DNA of 64,000 nt from Erinaceus europaeus (GCF_950295315.1 NC_080177.1:84944716-85008715); one strand, 5' to 3'. Shown: positions 9,834-21,745, counted from the stretch's first letter. A program made the numbers and translations. Notes: generated by a model from the sequence alone, not told the origin.

Positions 9834-12267
9834 ATCCTCCCAGAGTCCTTTGCTGTGGTGCAGTGCCCCATGTCCATCCAAGTCTCACCCTGTGCTCTCC
9901 TCCCTCCCAGAGTCCTTTGCTGTGGTGCAGTGCCCCATGTCCATTCATGTCTCACCCTGTGCTCTCCTCCCTCCCAGAGTCCTTTGCTGTGGTGCAGTGC
10001 CCCATGTCCATCCATGTGTCACTCTGTGCTCTCCCCCTTCCCAGAGTCCTTTGCTGTGGTGCAGTGCCCCATGTCCATCCATGTGTCACCCTGTGCTCTC
10101 CTCCCTCCCAGAGTCCTTTGCTGTGGTGCAGTGCCCCATGTCCGTCCATGTGTCACTCTGTGCTCTCCTCCCTCCCAGAGTCCTTTGCTGTGGTGCAGTG
10201 CCCCATGTCCATCCATATCTCACTCTGTGCTGTCCCTCCCTCCCAGAGTCCTTTGCTGTGGTGCAGTGCCCATGTCCATCCATGTGTCACCCTGTGCTCT
10301 CCCCCCTCCCAGAGTCCTTTGCTGTGGTGCAGTGCCCCATGTCCATCCATGTCTCACTCTGTGCTCTCCTCCCTCCCAGAGTCCTTTGCTGTGGTGCAGT
10401 GCCCCATGTCCATCCATGTCTCACCCTGTGCTCTCCTCCCTCCCAGAGTCCTTTGCTGTGTGCAGTGCCCCATGTCCATCCATGTGTCACTCTGTGCTCT
10501 CCTCCCTCCCAGAGTCCTTTGCTGTGGTGCAGTGCCCCATGTCCATCCATGTCTCACTCTGTGCTCTCCTCCCTCCCAGAGTCCTTTGCTGTGGTGCAGT
10601 GCCCCATGTCCATCCATGTCTCACCCTGTGCTCTCCCTCCCTCCCAGAGTCCTTTGCTGTGGTGCAGTGCCCCATGTCCATCCATGTCTCACTCTGTGTC
10701 TCCTCCCTCCGAGAGTCCTTTGCTGTGGTGCAGTGCCCCATGTCCATCCATGTCTCACTCTGTGCTCTCCTCCCTCCCAGAGTCCTTTGCTCTGGTGCAG
10801 TGCCCCATGTCCATCCATGTCTCACCCTGTGCTCTCCTCCCTCCCAGAGTCCTTTGCTGTGGTGCAGTGCCCCATGTCCATCCATGTGTCACCCTGTGCT
10901 CTCCTCCCTCCCAGAGTCCTTTGCTGTGGTGCAGTGCCCCATGTCCGTCCATGTGTCACTCTGTGCTCTCCTCCCTCCCAGAGTCCTTTGCTGTGGTGCA
11001 GTGCCCCATGTCCATCCATATCTCACTCTGTGCTGTCCCTCCCTCCCAGAGTCCTTTGCTGTGGTGCAGTGCCCATGTCCATCCATGTGTCACCCTGTGC
11101 TCTCCCCCCTCCCAGAGTCCTTTGCTGTGGTGCAGTGCCCCATGTCCATCCATGTCTCACTCTGTGCTCTCCTCCCTCCCAGAGTCCTTTGCTGTGGTGC
11201 AGTGCCCCATGTCCATCCATGTCTCACCCTGTGCTCTCCTCCCTCCCAGAGTCCTTTGCTGTGTGCAGTGCCCCATGTCCATCCATGTGTCACTCTGTGC
11301 TCTCCTCCCTCCCAGAGTCCTTTGCTGTGGTGCAGTGCCCCATGTCCATCCATGTCTCACTCTGTGCTCTCCTCCCTCCCAGAGTCCTTTGCTGTGGTGC
11401 AGTGCCCCATGTCCATCCATGTGTCACCCTGTGCTCTCCTCCCTCCCAGAGTCCTTTGCTGTGGTGCAGTGCCCCATGTCCATCCATGTCTCACCCTGTG
11501 CTCTCCCTCCCTCCCAGAGTCCTTTGCTGTGGTGCAGTGCCCCATGTCCATCCATGTCTCACCCTGTGCTCTCCCTCCCTCCCAGAGTCCTTTGCTGTGG
11601 TGCAGTGCCCCATGTCCATCCATGTCTCACTCTGTGCTCTCCTCCCTCCCAGAGTCCTTTGCTGTGGTGCAGTGCCCCATGTCCATCCATGTCTCACTCT
11701 GTGTCTCCTCCCTCCGAGAGTCCTTTGCTGTGGTGCAGTGCCCCATGTCCATCCATGTCTCACTCTGTGCTCTCCTCCCTCCCAGAGTCCTTTGCTCTGG
11801 TGCAGTGCCCCATGTCCATCCATGTCTCACCCTGTGCTCTCCTCCCTCCCAGAGTCCTTTGCTGTGGTGCAGTGCCCCATGTCCATCCATGTCTCACCCT
11901 GTGCTCTCCTCCCTCCCAGAGTCCTTTGCTGTGGTGCAGTGCCCCATGTCCATCCATGTCTCACTCTGTGCTCTCCTCCCTCCCAGAGTCCTTTGCTGTG
12001 GTGCAGTGCCCATGTCCATCCATGTCTCACTCTGTGCTCTCCTCCCTCCCAGAGTCCTTTGCTGTGGTGCAGTGCCCCATGTCCATCCATGTCTCACCCT
12101 GTGCTCTCCTCCCTCCCAGAGTCCTTTGCTGTGTGCAGTGCCCCATGTCCATCCATGTGTCACTCTGTGCTCTCCTCCCTCCCAGAGTCCTTTGCTGTGG
12201 TGCAGTGCCCCATGTCCATCCATGTCTCACCCTGTGCTCTCCCTCCCTCCCAGAGTCCTTTGCTTTG
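9834..12267 (+). repeat. 67-bp minisatellite, about 36 copies
   Basis: The unit is 67 bp, beginning CCCAGAGTCCTTTGCTGTGG and continuing TGCAGTGCCCCATGTCC, ATCCATGTCTCACCCTGTG, CTCTCCTCCCT. A few units are 65-68 bp because of single-base indels. Private variants recur at fixed offsets (803 and 1,005 bp), showing block duplication. Because 67 leaves remainder 1 on division by 3 and the unit lacks stops, all three plus frames stay open for about 800-850 codons. There is no reason to call these genes. The unit matches the L1 3' UTR segment seen once at 25,880-25,940. Confidence 0.97.
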
Positions 12268-12640
12268 GCATATAGCATTACATAGAACTGTAAATATATC
12301 TGGTATATCAGTCTTGCTCTGCATGTTCTACAAAATATTTATTGAAAAGACAAATCAGTGTGATGCAGAAAAAGCACATGTAAGTTTAAAATCTAGAAGT
12401 CACTTAGTGTAAGCTGTGAAAGTCTATTACTATGTCCAGTAGAATTATAGCTAGCGTAAACATTCCTTGAATACTGAAGCTCACGTGAAAACAGATACAT
12501 ATTAGAAGTAAGTTAGAGGTCAGAAGATATCTGACCAGAGAGGCTGGGACTTTAATGTGCTTGAGGGCCCAATATGGGTCCTGATATCACTTGCAAGCAT
12601 CATCACATGGGGGTGAGGTATCTCTACTCATGATGGAAGT
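12268..12640. other. Unique sequence
   Basis: The sequence leaves the array at TTTGCTTTGGCATATAGC and shows nothing recognisable. Confidence 0.35.
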
Positions 12641-12643
12641 TTG

Positions 12644-12645
<2 letters not shown>

Positions 12646-12689
<44 letters not shown>

Positions 12690-12692
12690 AAA
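12646..12692. repeat. (TG)n then GA-rich microsatellite
   Basis: About 16 TG dinucleotides are followed by AGAGAGAGAGAAAAAG. A CCCCTCAATAAAATGATAAAA stretch downstream (about 12,747) looks like a short retroposon tail. Confidence 0.85.
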
Positions 12693-12779
12693 AGATACTT
12701 TAAACTATCATTTGTCAACAATTGCAATGTCAACTATTAACATCTCCCCTCAATAAAATGATAAAAAAGAAATCCTTTG

Positions 12780-14329
12780 AGCTGGAATACCTTGCATCTT
12801 ATTTTCAAATATTGAAAAATAATACAATCATTTTTCTGATGATATACTGAAAGGGAAAACATCAGAGCTAGCTGTATGAGTCACACTGTTTTTTTAATAG
12901 CACACAGATATTACCAGGATATTGGAAAAGTCATGATGTATTTATGTATAGAAAACTTACATAAAACAATACATCAGAACCTTTCCAAAAACTCAGTCTA
13001 TGAAGTTAAGCATAAAGGCTTAAAAGTGCACTATCACAAGTTAACTATCATGATGAAATTATGTTAATTTAGAGTTAGTGGAAGATTGAATTCAGCTTAT
13101 GAGTCACTGCAAAAAATCAACATGTAGCCAAAAGTTCATTCTTCTAAAGTCATGTAAATTGAGTTCTTTCACTTTGTAAGTGATACCAGGCCCAGCCCTT
13201 TTCAGAGTAAGGACTACTACTCACATGTTACCTGTAAGATGAGTATCTTAGTTCGTGGCATAAACTGTTGTAGAATCTTTTTAAGCATTTTCCTTTCAGA
13301 AAATTGAGAAGTATGAGTGGGACTTATAGGAACAGAGGAGGTTTTGTGTGTATCATGAGCTGTGACTCAAAACACACATTAATTGAGTGTATGTTTTGAC
13401 TCCCTAGGTGTTTGTTCACAGATGGGAGGTGAAATAATCTGTACAGGTTTTACATTTGACACCCTCAAGTCACAGAATTAATGCGAGTGCTCAGATGCGC
13501 CCCTGGTGATGAGAATTTCTGTGACGGTACAGCTGGAGGACAATACTTCACAACGGACCTTTCCCAGTTAAAATATACACGGCTGTTGGCTGTTACTTCT
13601 GTCCCCCCTCTGCTCTTGTTCTCCTCAACTCTTCTTTCCATTATACCAACAACAGCCTGGTGCCTTTAGCAACTAGGTGTTTTGGTCTCAAGAGACAAGA
13701 AACTCATCAAACTCATCAAACTTGAAAGCCCAGCCACTTGTCAATGACCCAGTGGCTGTCATAAGCTGCTACAAAACACCACAGAGAAATAAAAAAGGCC
13801 CAAGTGGTAAGTGCTGCGAAGATGTTTTCTTCTTCATGCTTAATTAAGTCAGATGCTAAGTCTTGGATGCATCAAAGCTTGTTGTCAGCAGCTCAGGAAA
13901 ACATTATGGTGCAATAAACTTCAGACGTGTTTCCTGGCATCGCTGATGCATTTTTGAATTCCAAACATTAAATTTCGGCCCTTAAATATATGAGGGAAAG
14001 CTCATAATTCCTAGACCAAATTAAAATCAGACCCATTTATACAACTGTGTTTATGATTAAGAGTAAGGCCCTGAAGGAAATGCCATAAGCCTTTTTGTAA
14101 GCTCCTTGAGGTCTTAACCTCTCTATGCACTAGCAATGGTAGGGAAAGCCCCACTCTCTGAAGGGGGGATGGGTCTTCCTACTCTGCCACTAGAGGAAGA
14201 CGGGTCCTGACATGAGAGCAGACTAGAATGTTCCCAGCTGTGACCATGGACTGTGAGCTCAGACTGACAGCGACTTGGAGGCTACACAGGCTCCTGTGCT
14301 AAACATGAATAGATATGTGGGCCCCGGGT
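12780..14329. other. Unique sequence
   Basis: About 1.5 kb without recognised repeat or gene. It is locally less AT-rich around 13,480-13,680, where a 62-codon open frame has no recognisable domain. Confidence 0.4.
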
Positions 14330-14928
14330 TAGATGATTGTGGTAAACAGTCAATTACATTTATAGATCTTCAAGTTTGAAAGCAACTCTCTGCCCTAATC
14401 CAGTTTACTAGTTCTATTTTCAACTCTGACACCATCTTCCCAGTGTTCCTAGTCCTAGCTATCAAGACCAAGGAGAGATGACTAAGACATAGACTCCTAG
14501 GAACACTCCTAAAATAGACTCCTAGCTTCCTTCTACTCTAATGTCCCTACTTTCATCTGCTCTATTCCTACTCTACTGTTCCTGTTCACTAAACAGTTTG
14601 TCCTGCTTTATATCTTAATGACTTTCAGCCACCAAGTTGCAAATGCTACCATGACACCAACCTGACTTCCCTGGGCAGGCGAACTCACCCATGTGTCCTG
14701 GAACCTCCCCTCCCCAGAGCCCTGCCCCACAAGGGACAGACAGACACAGGCTGGGGGTGTGGATCCACCTGCCAACACCCATGTCCAGTGGAGAAGCAAT
14801 TACAGAAGCCAGACCTTCCACCTTCTGCTCCTCATAATGACCCTGGGTCCATGCTCCTAGAGGGATAAAGAATAGGAAAGTTTCCAGTGGAGGGGATGGA
14901 CACAGAACTCTGGTGGTAGAAGCTGTGT
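14330..14928 (+). mobile_element. Family F retroposon, sense strand plus
   Basis: The sequence is the reverse complement of the copies at 16,366, 30,822 and 50,305. It carries GCAATTACAGAAGCCAGACC and GACCCTGGGTCCATGCTCC. The upstream part (14,357-14,480: CTCTGCCCTAATCCAG, CAACTCTGACACCATCTTC) matches 63,010-63,065. Its 3' end is interrupted by the SINE that follows. Confidence 0.82.
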
Positions 14929-15302
14929 GAAATTATACCCCTACAGGGGGTCAGGCGGTGGCGCAGTGGGTTAAGCATGGACACAAAGCGCATGCACTGG
15001 CATAAGAATCCCGGTTTGAGCCCTGGGTCCCCACCTGCAGGGGAGTCACTTCACAGGTTATGGAGCAGGTCTGCAGGTGTCTGTCTTTCTCTCCCCCTCT
15101 CTGTCTTCCCCTCCTCTCTCCATTTCTCTCTGTCCTATCCAACAACGAACGACATCAACAATGGCAATGATAATAACCACAACGAGGCTACAACAACAAG
15201 GGCAACAAAAGGGGGAGAAATGGCCTCCAGGAGCGGTGGATTCACGGTGCAGGCACCAAGCCCAGCAATAACCCTGGGGGGAAAAATGAAATTATACCCC
15301 TA
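14929..15302 (+). mobile_element. Hedgehog SINE-B, long-tail type, with target duplication
   Basis: It is inserted into the 3' end of the family F copy. GAAATTATACCCCTA is repeated exactly at 14,929-14,943 and 15,288-15,302. The element keeps the 3' segment CCAGGAGCGGTGGATTC and CAGCAATAACCCTGG. Confidence 0.95.
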
Positions 15303-15954
15303 TAATATTACACTCTTATAAATGAATATTAATTTACTAGTACTTTTTTTAAAAACAATAAATTCCAAAAACTGTTATGCTCCTAAATCCTTCCCTGTTT
15401 CTATAAGCAATATTTTCTGCTATGTTCTATGTGTCCTGGAAAATATTGTCAGGAATTATAGTAACTCCAGACTAATACTTGAAATTAGATAGTTTATAAG
15501 TCTTACCTACACAAATACACTTTTGAGTGTCTTGATGAAAGTAAAGTGTTATTTTATTTCTTTACCCCAATTTTATCTTCACTGTCACACAGTAAAAATT
15601 GATTTAGAGAAACAGTAATAATAACAAGCATACTTGGAATTCAGATCCCTCTGTGACAATGGAAGATACACAATTTCTTGAAAGCATAAAAATGAATAGA
15701 GGTTTATTGTTGGCTACATTTTCTTTTAATACTTACTATTTTATAGTTTTAAAATAAATTTGCAAGCATATAGGACTTTAAATTTTTCAAAATTTTTACA
15801 GTTGAAGATTATATGAGGAAATAATTTTTGTAATATGAAAGGATTACAGCAGCTTTGAAAATGTGTAGTTGTGCAGTGCGAAAACACATGTTGCTACAAG
15901 TGTTCATTTTTACATAACAAATATAAAATAACCTAATGATCATGAAGAAATTGG
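15303..15954. other. Unique AT-rich sequence
   Basis: Nothing recognised. Confidence 0.35.
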
Positions 15955-16235
15955 GTATTGGGTCCACGTGACGGTGTACCCAGTTGAACACAAACTGGGT
16001 CGAGTCCCACTCCCCACCTGCAGGGGGAAAGATTCACAGCGGTGAAGCAGGTCTGCAGGTGCTTTTCTTTCTCTCTCTCCTCTCTCCCCCCTCCCCTATC
16101 CATTTCTCTCTGATCTAGCTAATAAACAAGAAAGAAGAAAATAAAGGGAAAATTGGCCACCAGGAGCAGTGGATTCATTGTGCATGCATCAAGCCCCAGC
16201 AATAATTTTGGGGCCAATAAAAAATGAAAATAAAA
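15955..16235 (+). mobile_element. Hedgehog SINE, long-tail type, diverged
   Basis: A degraded head (GGGTCCACGTGACGGTGTAC) and the CACCTGCAGGGGGAAAGATTC core precede the CCACCAGGAGCAGTGGATTC segment and AAGCCCCAGCAATAA end. Confidence 0.85.
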
Positions 16236-16365
16236 AGTTGGTTTTTTAATTTCAAAACCAGACTAATTTTAAACAACAGACAAAAATGTTCTAAATTTTA
16301 ACAGAATCCAACTTGAAATTTTTTGATGTTTTGAACCAAAATAAGCAATTCTTTTTCTTTTCTTT

Positions 16366-17075
16366 TTTACTTTTTTTATTTATAAAATGGAGGTATTGAC
16401 AAGACTATTAGATAAGAGGGGTAAAATTCTACACAATTCCCACCACTAGAAGTCGATATCCCATTCTCTCCATTGGAAGCTTTCCTATTCTTTATCCCTC
16501 TGGGGTGTGGACCCAGGATCATTATGGGATGCAGAAGATAGAAGGTCTGGCTTCTGTAATTGCTTCTCTGTTGGACATGGGACTATCCATACTCTCAGTC
16601 TGTCTCTCTCTTTTCCTAGTGGGGCAGGGCTCTGGGGAGGCAGGGTTCCAGGACACATTGATGAGGTTGTCTGCCCAGGCTTTCAGGTTGGCGTCATGGT
16701 AGCATCTAGAACCTGGTGGTTGAATAAAAGTTATGCTATAAAGCAGAATAAATTGTTGACGAATAATGAACCTAAAGGCAAGAATATAGCAGATGAAGAT
16801 TTGGGGTCTTTGTTTTGGTAAAAGCTAGTAGGTATATTCCAAGAGGCACCCTCCCTGACTTTACTAGTTTTTACCTGAGCCTGACAGCTAACATGAAGGT
16901 AGATGCAGGTCATTGGGGAGATGGTGTCATAGTTGGAAAAAGAGCTAGAAAGCTGGATCAAGAAAGAGAGCAGCTTCCAAGTATGGGGAAGGTGTATACA
17001 TATCGTTAACTGTAGACCCCAGTGATTTGCACTAGAGCCTATATTCAGCACAGGAGCCTATGTAGCCTCTGCATC
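16366..17075 (-). mobile_element. Family F retroposon, minus strand
   Basis: The plus strand starts with a T-rich tail complement (TTTTTTTATTTATAAAATGG), then GATAAGAGGGGTAAAATTC, CCCACCACTAGAAGTC and TTTATCCCTCTGGGG. It continues to the AGCACAGGAGCCTATGTAG landmark near 17,048. About 700 bp is present. Confidence 0.87.
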
Positions 17076-17077
17076 CA

Positions 17078-17095
17078 TTTTTTTTTTTTTTTTTT
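17078..17095. repeat. Poly(T) tract
   Basis: Eighteen T residues lie at the boundary between family F and L1-derived sequence. It could be the poly(A) tail of a minus-strand retroposon. Confidence 0.7.
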
Positions 17096-17235
17096 TACTG
17101 TAGTTCTTTTTGTGCTTTACAATGTCTTGTATAAAAATCCCTCTGTTTGTTGGTCTTGGTCACTACTATACAGTGATTTAATTAATTATGCTTACATAAT
17201 GAATCCTCCATGATAATCCATAAAGAAAGGGGGTG

Positions 17236-18060
17236 AGAGAGATTTGGGGTTGGTGAGTTCAGCTATAAGTCAAGAAAGCAGTATAAAGCCATCTGGTCCA
17301 GGACTTTTATTTTTGAGAAGATTCTTAATAACGGTTTCAATTTCTTTGTCTGTGATTGGTGCATTTAGGTTTTGTAGTTCTTCTTGGTTCAGTTTTGGAA
17401 GGGTATGTTTCTAGGAATTCTTCCATTTCTTGCAGATTCTCCAGCTTGGTGGCATATAGTTCTTTGTAAAAGTTTTGCATGATTTTTTGGATTTCTGTGG
17501 TGTCTGTTGTGGTATCTCCTCTATTGTTTACAATTCTATTTATTTGAGTCTTCTCCCTTTTTTTTTTTTTAGTGAGTCTGGCTAGGGGTTTGTCAATTTT
17601 ATTCAATTTTCCAAAGACTCAACATTTGGCTTTATTGATCTTTTGTATGGTTCTCTTATTTTTGATATTGTTATTTCTGCTCTAATTTTAGTCATTTCCA
17701 TCCTTCTGGTTGCTTTAGGGTTCCTTTGTTCCTCTTCTTCTAAGTCCTTAAGGTGTGAAGTAAGTTAATTTATTTGATCTTTTTCTTTTTCTCTAATGTG
17801 TGCTTATGTGATTCCCTCTCAGTACTGCTTTAGCTCTGTCCCAAATGTTTTGATAGCTTGTATCTTCATTTTCACTTGTTTCCAGGAACATTTGAATTTC
17901 TTGCTTGAGTGTCTCTCTGACCCAGCGGTTATTAAGCAGCATGTTATTGGGTTTCCAAATTTTGTGAAATTTAGTACTTTTCTGTTTGTTGTTGAATGTT
18001 AGCCTTACCCCACTGTGGTCTGAGAAGATACTTGGGATGATTTCAGTGCTCTTGACTGTG
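17236..18060 (-). pseudogene. L1 ORF2 fragment, minus strand
   Basis: Minus-strand translation gives NNRWVRETLKQEIQMFLETS and NEDTSYQNIWDRAKAVLRG. An 89-codon open stretch follows with [40 protein letters not shown] and [20 protein letters not shown]. This is the region linking endonuclease to reverse transcriptase in mammalian L1 ORF2. The fragment has stops and shifts, and lacks the 5' endonuclease catalytic part and the RT palm, so it is dead. Confidence 0.93.
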
Positions 18061-19920
18061 GATACTGTTACCCCTCCATTCCCTCTTAATTTCTTTTGGT
18101 CTCTACCAAGATAAATTAATAAATAAATAAGATAGAAAGAATGCTATTTTAAGAAGGCAGTGTATCCCAAATCCACATGTCCAGGGCCCGTGACTGTGAT
18201 CCTCAGCACCTCGTCTTCTGACTGTTGGTGTCACTTGTACTTTATTCTTCCTCCATACGTTTATAAAATAAACACAATCTCTTCTGTTTTCTTGCTAGAG
18301 TTTTGAATTCTGTCCTTCATACACGTGCCTCTAATACTTAAACCTGTAGTCCATGAAGGTTGATAGGAATGTGTGAACTGGTGTGTTCTTCCTGATGGGA
18401 AGCAACAAACACTTCTGGTATTTATCAGTTTTTGAGCTTACTACAATTTCTTTCCAGTCTTTCTCTTCCACAGGTGAATTTTATACTCTTATGGTAAAAT
18501 ATTCTGTTGGTGATATAGAAAGATAAAGGTTTTGACATATGCTAGCAGCACAGTTTTTGTTTCTCAAGTCATTTTGTTATTTTGCTTTGCTTATCTATCA
18601 AAAGCTTTTACTCAAGCAGTCGACCAAGTTCTGGAGAATTTTTATTGTCCACTGTACAGACTAATTTTTTTAATAAACAGAAATAAATCTAGATCTTCCC
18701 AATTTTACTTGGGTGCTCTTTTGTGACTTTCTATAAGGCTCTATAATATTTTACATCATTTGTAAGATGTATTCTCTGACACATAAATTTTCCTCGGGCT
18801 GGTAATGGAAATAGACATGGATGGAAAATGATAATCTTAAACTAAAATATATAAATATGAGATACAGATACTTTATGGTGCCATTTACATAAGGGATTTA
18901 AAATAATCTCATGAAAACAGAGTAACAGAATGGTGATTCCCAGGGAGAGAGCGGTGAAAGAGTTGGAGAGCTGTTATTTAAGGGGATAATCAGGAACTAA
19001 GAGGTAAGTAAATCCTGTGGGTGTAATGGATAGCATGGTCATTACATTGCACAGGAACGTGTATAAATGTCACTTGGAAAACTAAAAGCTAAGAGCAAGT
19101 ACTCCAAGGACTGAACTCCATTGTCCATCTGTAATGACAGGTGTGGCCATGAGGATCAAGCAACCAAGGAGAATTACTGGTATAACCCAGATATACACTC
19201 GTGAAAGCAGACGAATTCCGAGTCAGGAAACGGGCTCAGATATTATGTACTGTTTACACTAATTTGAGAATATAAGCACATTCTCAAAAACAGCTTAGAG
19301 AGCATGGCAGCTTTTAGATGCTAGTCACCCACACTTGAGCCCAGCCCCGAGGGTTCTGTAGGAAGCTTTGAGACTCTTATGTCCTGCCCTTCTCCATCTG
19401 TCTTTGTTTCTCTGGATCTCTCTGAAGAAGTCATCCAAGCATGGTGAAGCAAAATGGTGGTGACCAAAACACAAACAAAATATTGGGTAAGTGTAGTTTC
19501 CTAGAAGCAAGATAAAAAAATTCTAAAAAAGTGTTTAAGTAGAAATATTTGAACAATTTTTAAGTCAAGTAAAATAAAGATTCAGTTTTTTTAAGTATCG
19601 TTTTCCTTAGAACCATGGAAACATCTAGCTCCTAATCAAAGTGAGGGGTACATGGGGGGGGGAACTCACAGAGAGACACCAGTACACATTTATCTAGTAC
19701 AACAGAGACTAGCAGAGACCTGTGAGTATATCTGAGTTCTGGGGACAAGAATGGAAAATTGACAGGGCAATTATTATCTTCGACAGAAACATGGTGTTGT
19801 AAGAGTTACAGCACAGTACACGTGTGAATGTAATTATCAGCAAAAATTCCCTCTTCAGAACATTGTCAGCTCTGCATAGTTACTTAAATGTGAGGTAACC
19901 CCCTCATGCAGTTGAAGGAA
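18061..19920. other. Mostly unique sequence
   Basis: About 1.9 kb without recognised gene or clear repeat. An AATTAATAAATAAATAAG tail-like stretch at about 18,116-18,132 may mark a SINE remnant. Confidence 0.4.
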
Positions 19921-19924
19921 CTCG

Positions 19925-19933
19925 TGTGTGTCT

Positions 19934-19993
<60 letters not shown>

Positions 19994-19995
19994 GC
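19925..19995. repeat. (GT)n with GCGCGC core
   Basis: About 70 bp of alternating purine-pyrimidine sequence, including TGCGCGCGCGTGTGTGTGC near 19,977-19,995. Such sequence can adopt Z-DNA; this is a known property of the sequence class, not shown here. Confidence 0.95.
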
Positions 19996-20025
19996 ATATG
20001 TGTTTGCTGGAAGTGAGTTTATTTA

Positions 20026-20252
20026 TTTAATTTTTATTATCTTTATTTATTTATTGGATAGAGACAGCCAGAGATTAAGAGGAAGAGGGAGACAGAAAGG
20101 GAGAGAGAGAGAGACAGAGAGACATGCACTTGCATGTCTCTTCACCACTTGCAAAGCTTTCCCCCTGCAGGTGGGGGCTGGTAGCTTGAACCCAGGGCCT
20201 TGTGCACTGTAACATGTGCGCTCAGCTAGGTGCACCACCACCATGGCCCTGT
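20026..20252 (-). mobile_element. Hedgehog SINE-A, minus strand
   Basis: It begins with the tail complement TTTATTATCTTTATTTATTT and GGATAGAGACAGCCAGAGA. The CTTTCCCCCTGCAGGTGGGG core and the reversed tRNA-like head near 20,230-20,250 follow. Confidence 0.93.
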
Positions 20253-20530
20253 AAGTAAGTTCTTTTGGATGAGACAAATTCTTACCTTTCATTTAACAAT
20301 GGACAAAACTGCCTGCAACTGAAAGTGTCAGACTAGCAGCAGAGTGACACTGAGTATAGAAGAACCAAGTCAAGAGATGTTAGAGGCTGTTGCTGGTGAG
20401 TAACATTGGTGAGTTGGGGAAAGAAACATTTTGTTATAAACTTTCTAATAGCGTTTGCCTATGAAGGTATGTTTATAAAAGTGAAATGCCATTGAAAAGT
20501 GAAGGAAGTTCTGACACATTTTCACAGAAT

Positions 20531-21745
20531 GAGTCCTGTCAGAACTGTATTACCATGTATCTTCTAGATCACTCCTGTCAGAACAGGATTGCCATGTGTC
20601 TTCTAGATCATTCCTGTCAGAACTGGATTACCATGTATCTTCTAGATCATTCCTGTCAGAACAGGATTGCCATGTGCCTTCTAGATAGTTCCTGTCAGAA
20701 AAAGATTGCCATGTGCCTTCTAGATCATTCCTGTCAGAACAGGATTGCCATGTGCCTTCTAGATCATTCCTGTCAGAACTGTATTACCATGTATCTTCTA
20801 GATCATTCCTGTCAGAACAGGATTGCCATGTGCCTTCTAGATCGTTCCTGTCAGAAAAAGATTGCCATGTGCCTTCTAGATCATTCCTGTCAGAACAGGA
20901 TTGCCATGTGCCTTCTAGATCATTCCTGTCAGAACAGGACTACCATGTGTCTTCTAGATCATTTGTGTCAGAACTGGATTACCATGTATCTTCTAGATCA
21001 TTCCTGTCAGAACAGGATTGCCATGTGCCTTCTATATCATTCCTGTCAGAACTGTATTACCATGTATCTTCTAGATCGTTCCTGTCAGAACAGGATTGCC
21101 ATGTGCCTTCTAGATCATTCCTGTCAGAACTGTATTACCATGTATCTTCTAGATCGTTCCTGTCAGAACTGGATTACCATGTATCTTCTAGATCGTTCCT
21201 GTCAGAACAGGATTGCCATGTGTCTTCTAGATCGTTCCTGTCAGAACTGTATTACCATGTATCTTCTAGATCGTTCCTGTCAGAACTGGATTACCATGTA
21301 TCTTCTAGATCGTTCCTGTCAGAACAGGATTGCCATGTGTCTTCTAGATCGTTCCTGTCAGAACTGTATTACCATGTATCTTCTAGATCATTCCTGTCAG
21401 AACTGGATTACCATGTATCTTCTAGATCGTTCCTGTCAGAACAGGATTACCATGTATCTTCTAGATTGTTCCTGTCAGAACAGGATTGCCATGTGCCTTC
21501 TATATCATTCCTGTCAGAACTGTATTACCATGTATCTTCTAGATCGTTCCTGTCAGAACTGGATTACCATGTATCTTCTAGATCGTTCCTGTCAGAACTG
21601 TATTACCATGTAGCTTCTAGATCGTTCCTGTCAGAACTGTATTACCATGTATCTTCTAGATCGTTCCTGTCAGAACAGGATTGCCATGTGACTTCTAGAT
21701 CATTCCTGTCAGAACAGGATTGCCATATGTCTTCTAGATTATTCC
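20531..21745 (+). repeat. 39-bp minisatellite, about 31 copies
   Basis: The unit begins TTCCTGTCAGAACAGGATTG and continues CCATGTGCCTTCTAGATCA. Three main variants differ at AACAGGATTGCC, AACTGTATTACC and AACTGGATTACC. Because 39 is divisible by 3, a 13-residue peptide repeat (CQNRIAMCLLDHS type) runs open for 375 codons, and a second frame for 361. Stops arise in the last units (TGTAGC, TGTGAC). Between about 21,110 and 21,440 the three variants cycle in fixed order, a 117-bp higher-order unit. Most likely it is non-coding. Confidence 0.97.

Noticed and set aside
9733..12412. Three open frames of about 806-850 codons as giant protein genes
   Set aside because: They are the frame-cycling product of a stop-free 67-bp tandem repeat. 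The repeat derives from L1 3' UTR, and there is no promoter, splice or domain evidence.
20486..21613. A 375-codon repeat-protein gene
   Set aside because: Everything beyond the first 15 or so residues is the 39-bp tandem unit. A second frame is equally open and no domain or signal peptide is seen.
20531..21745. CRISPR array
   Set aside because: Units are contiguous with no unique spacers, and the context is a mammalian genome.
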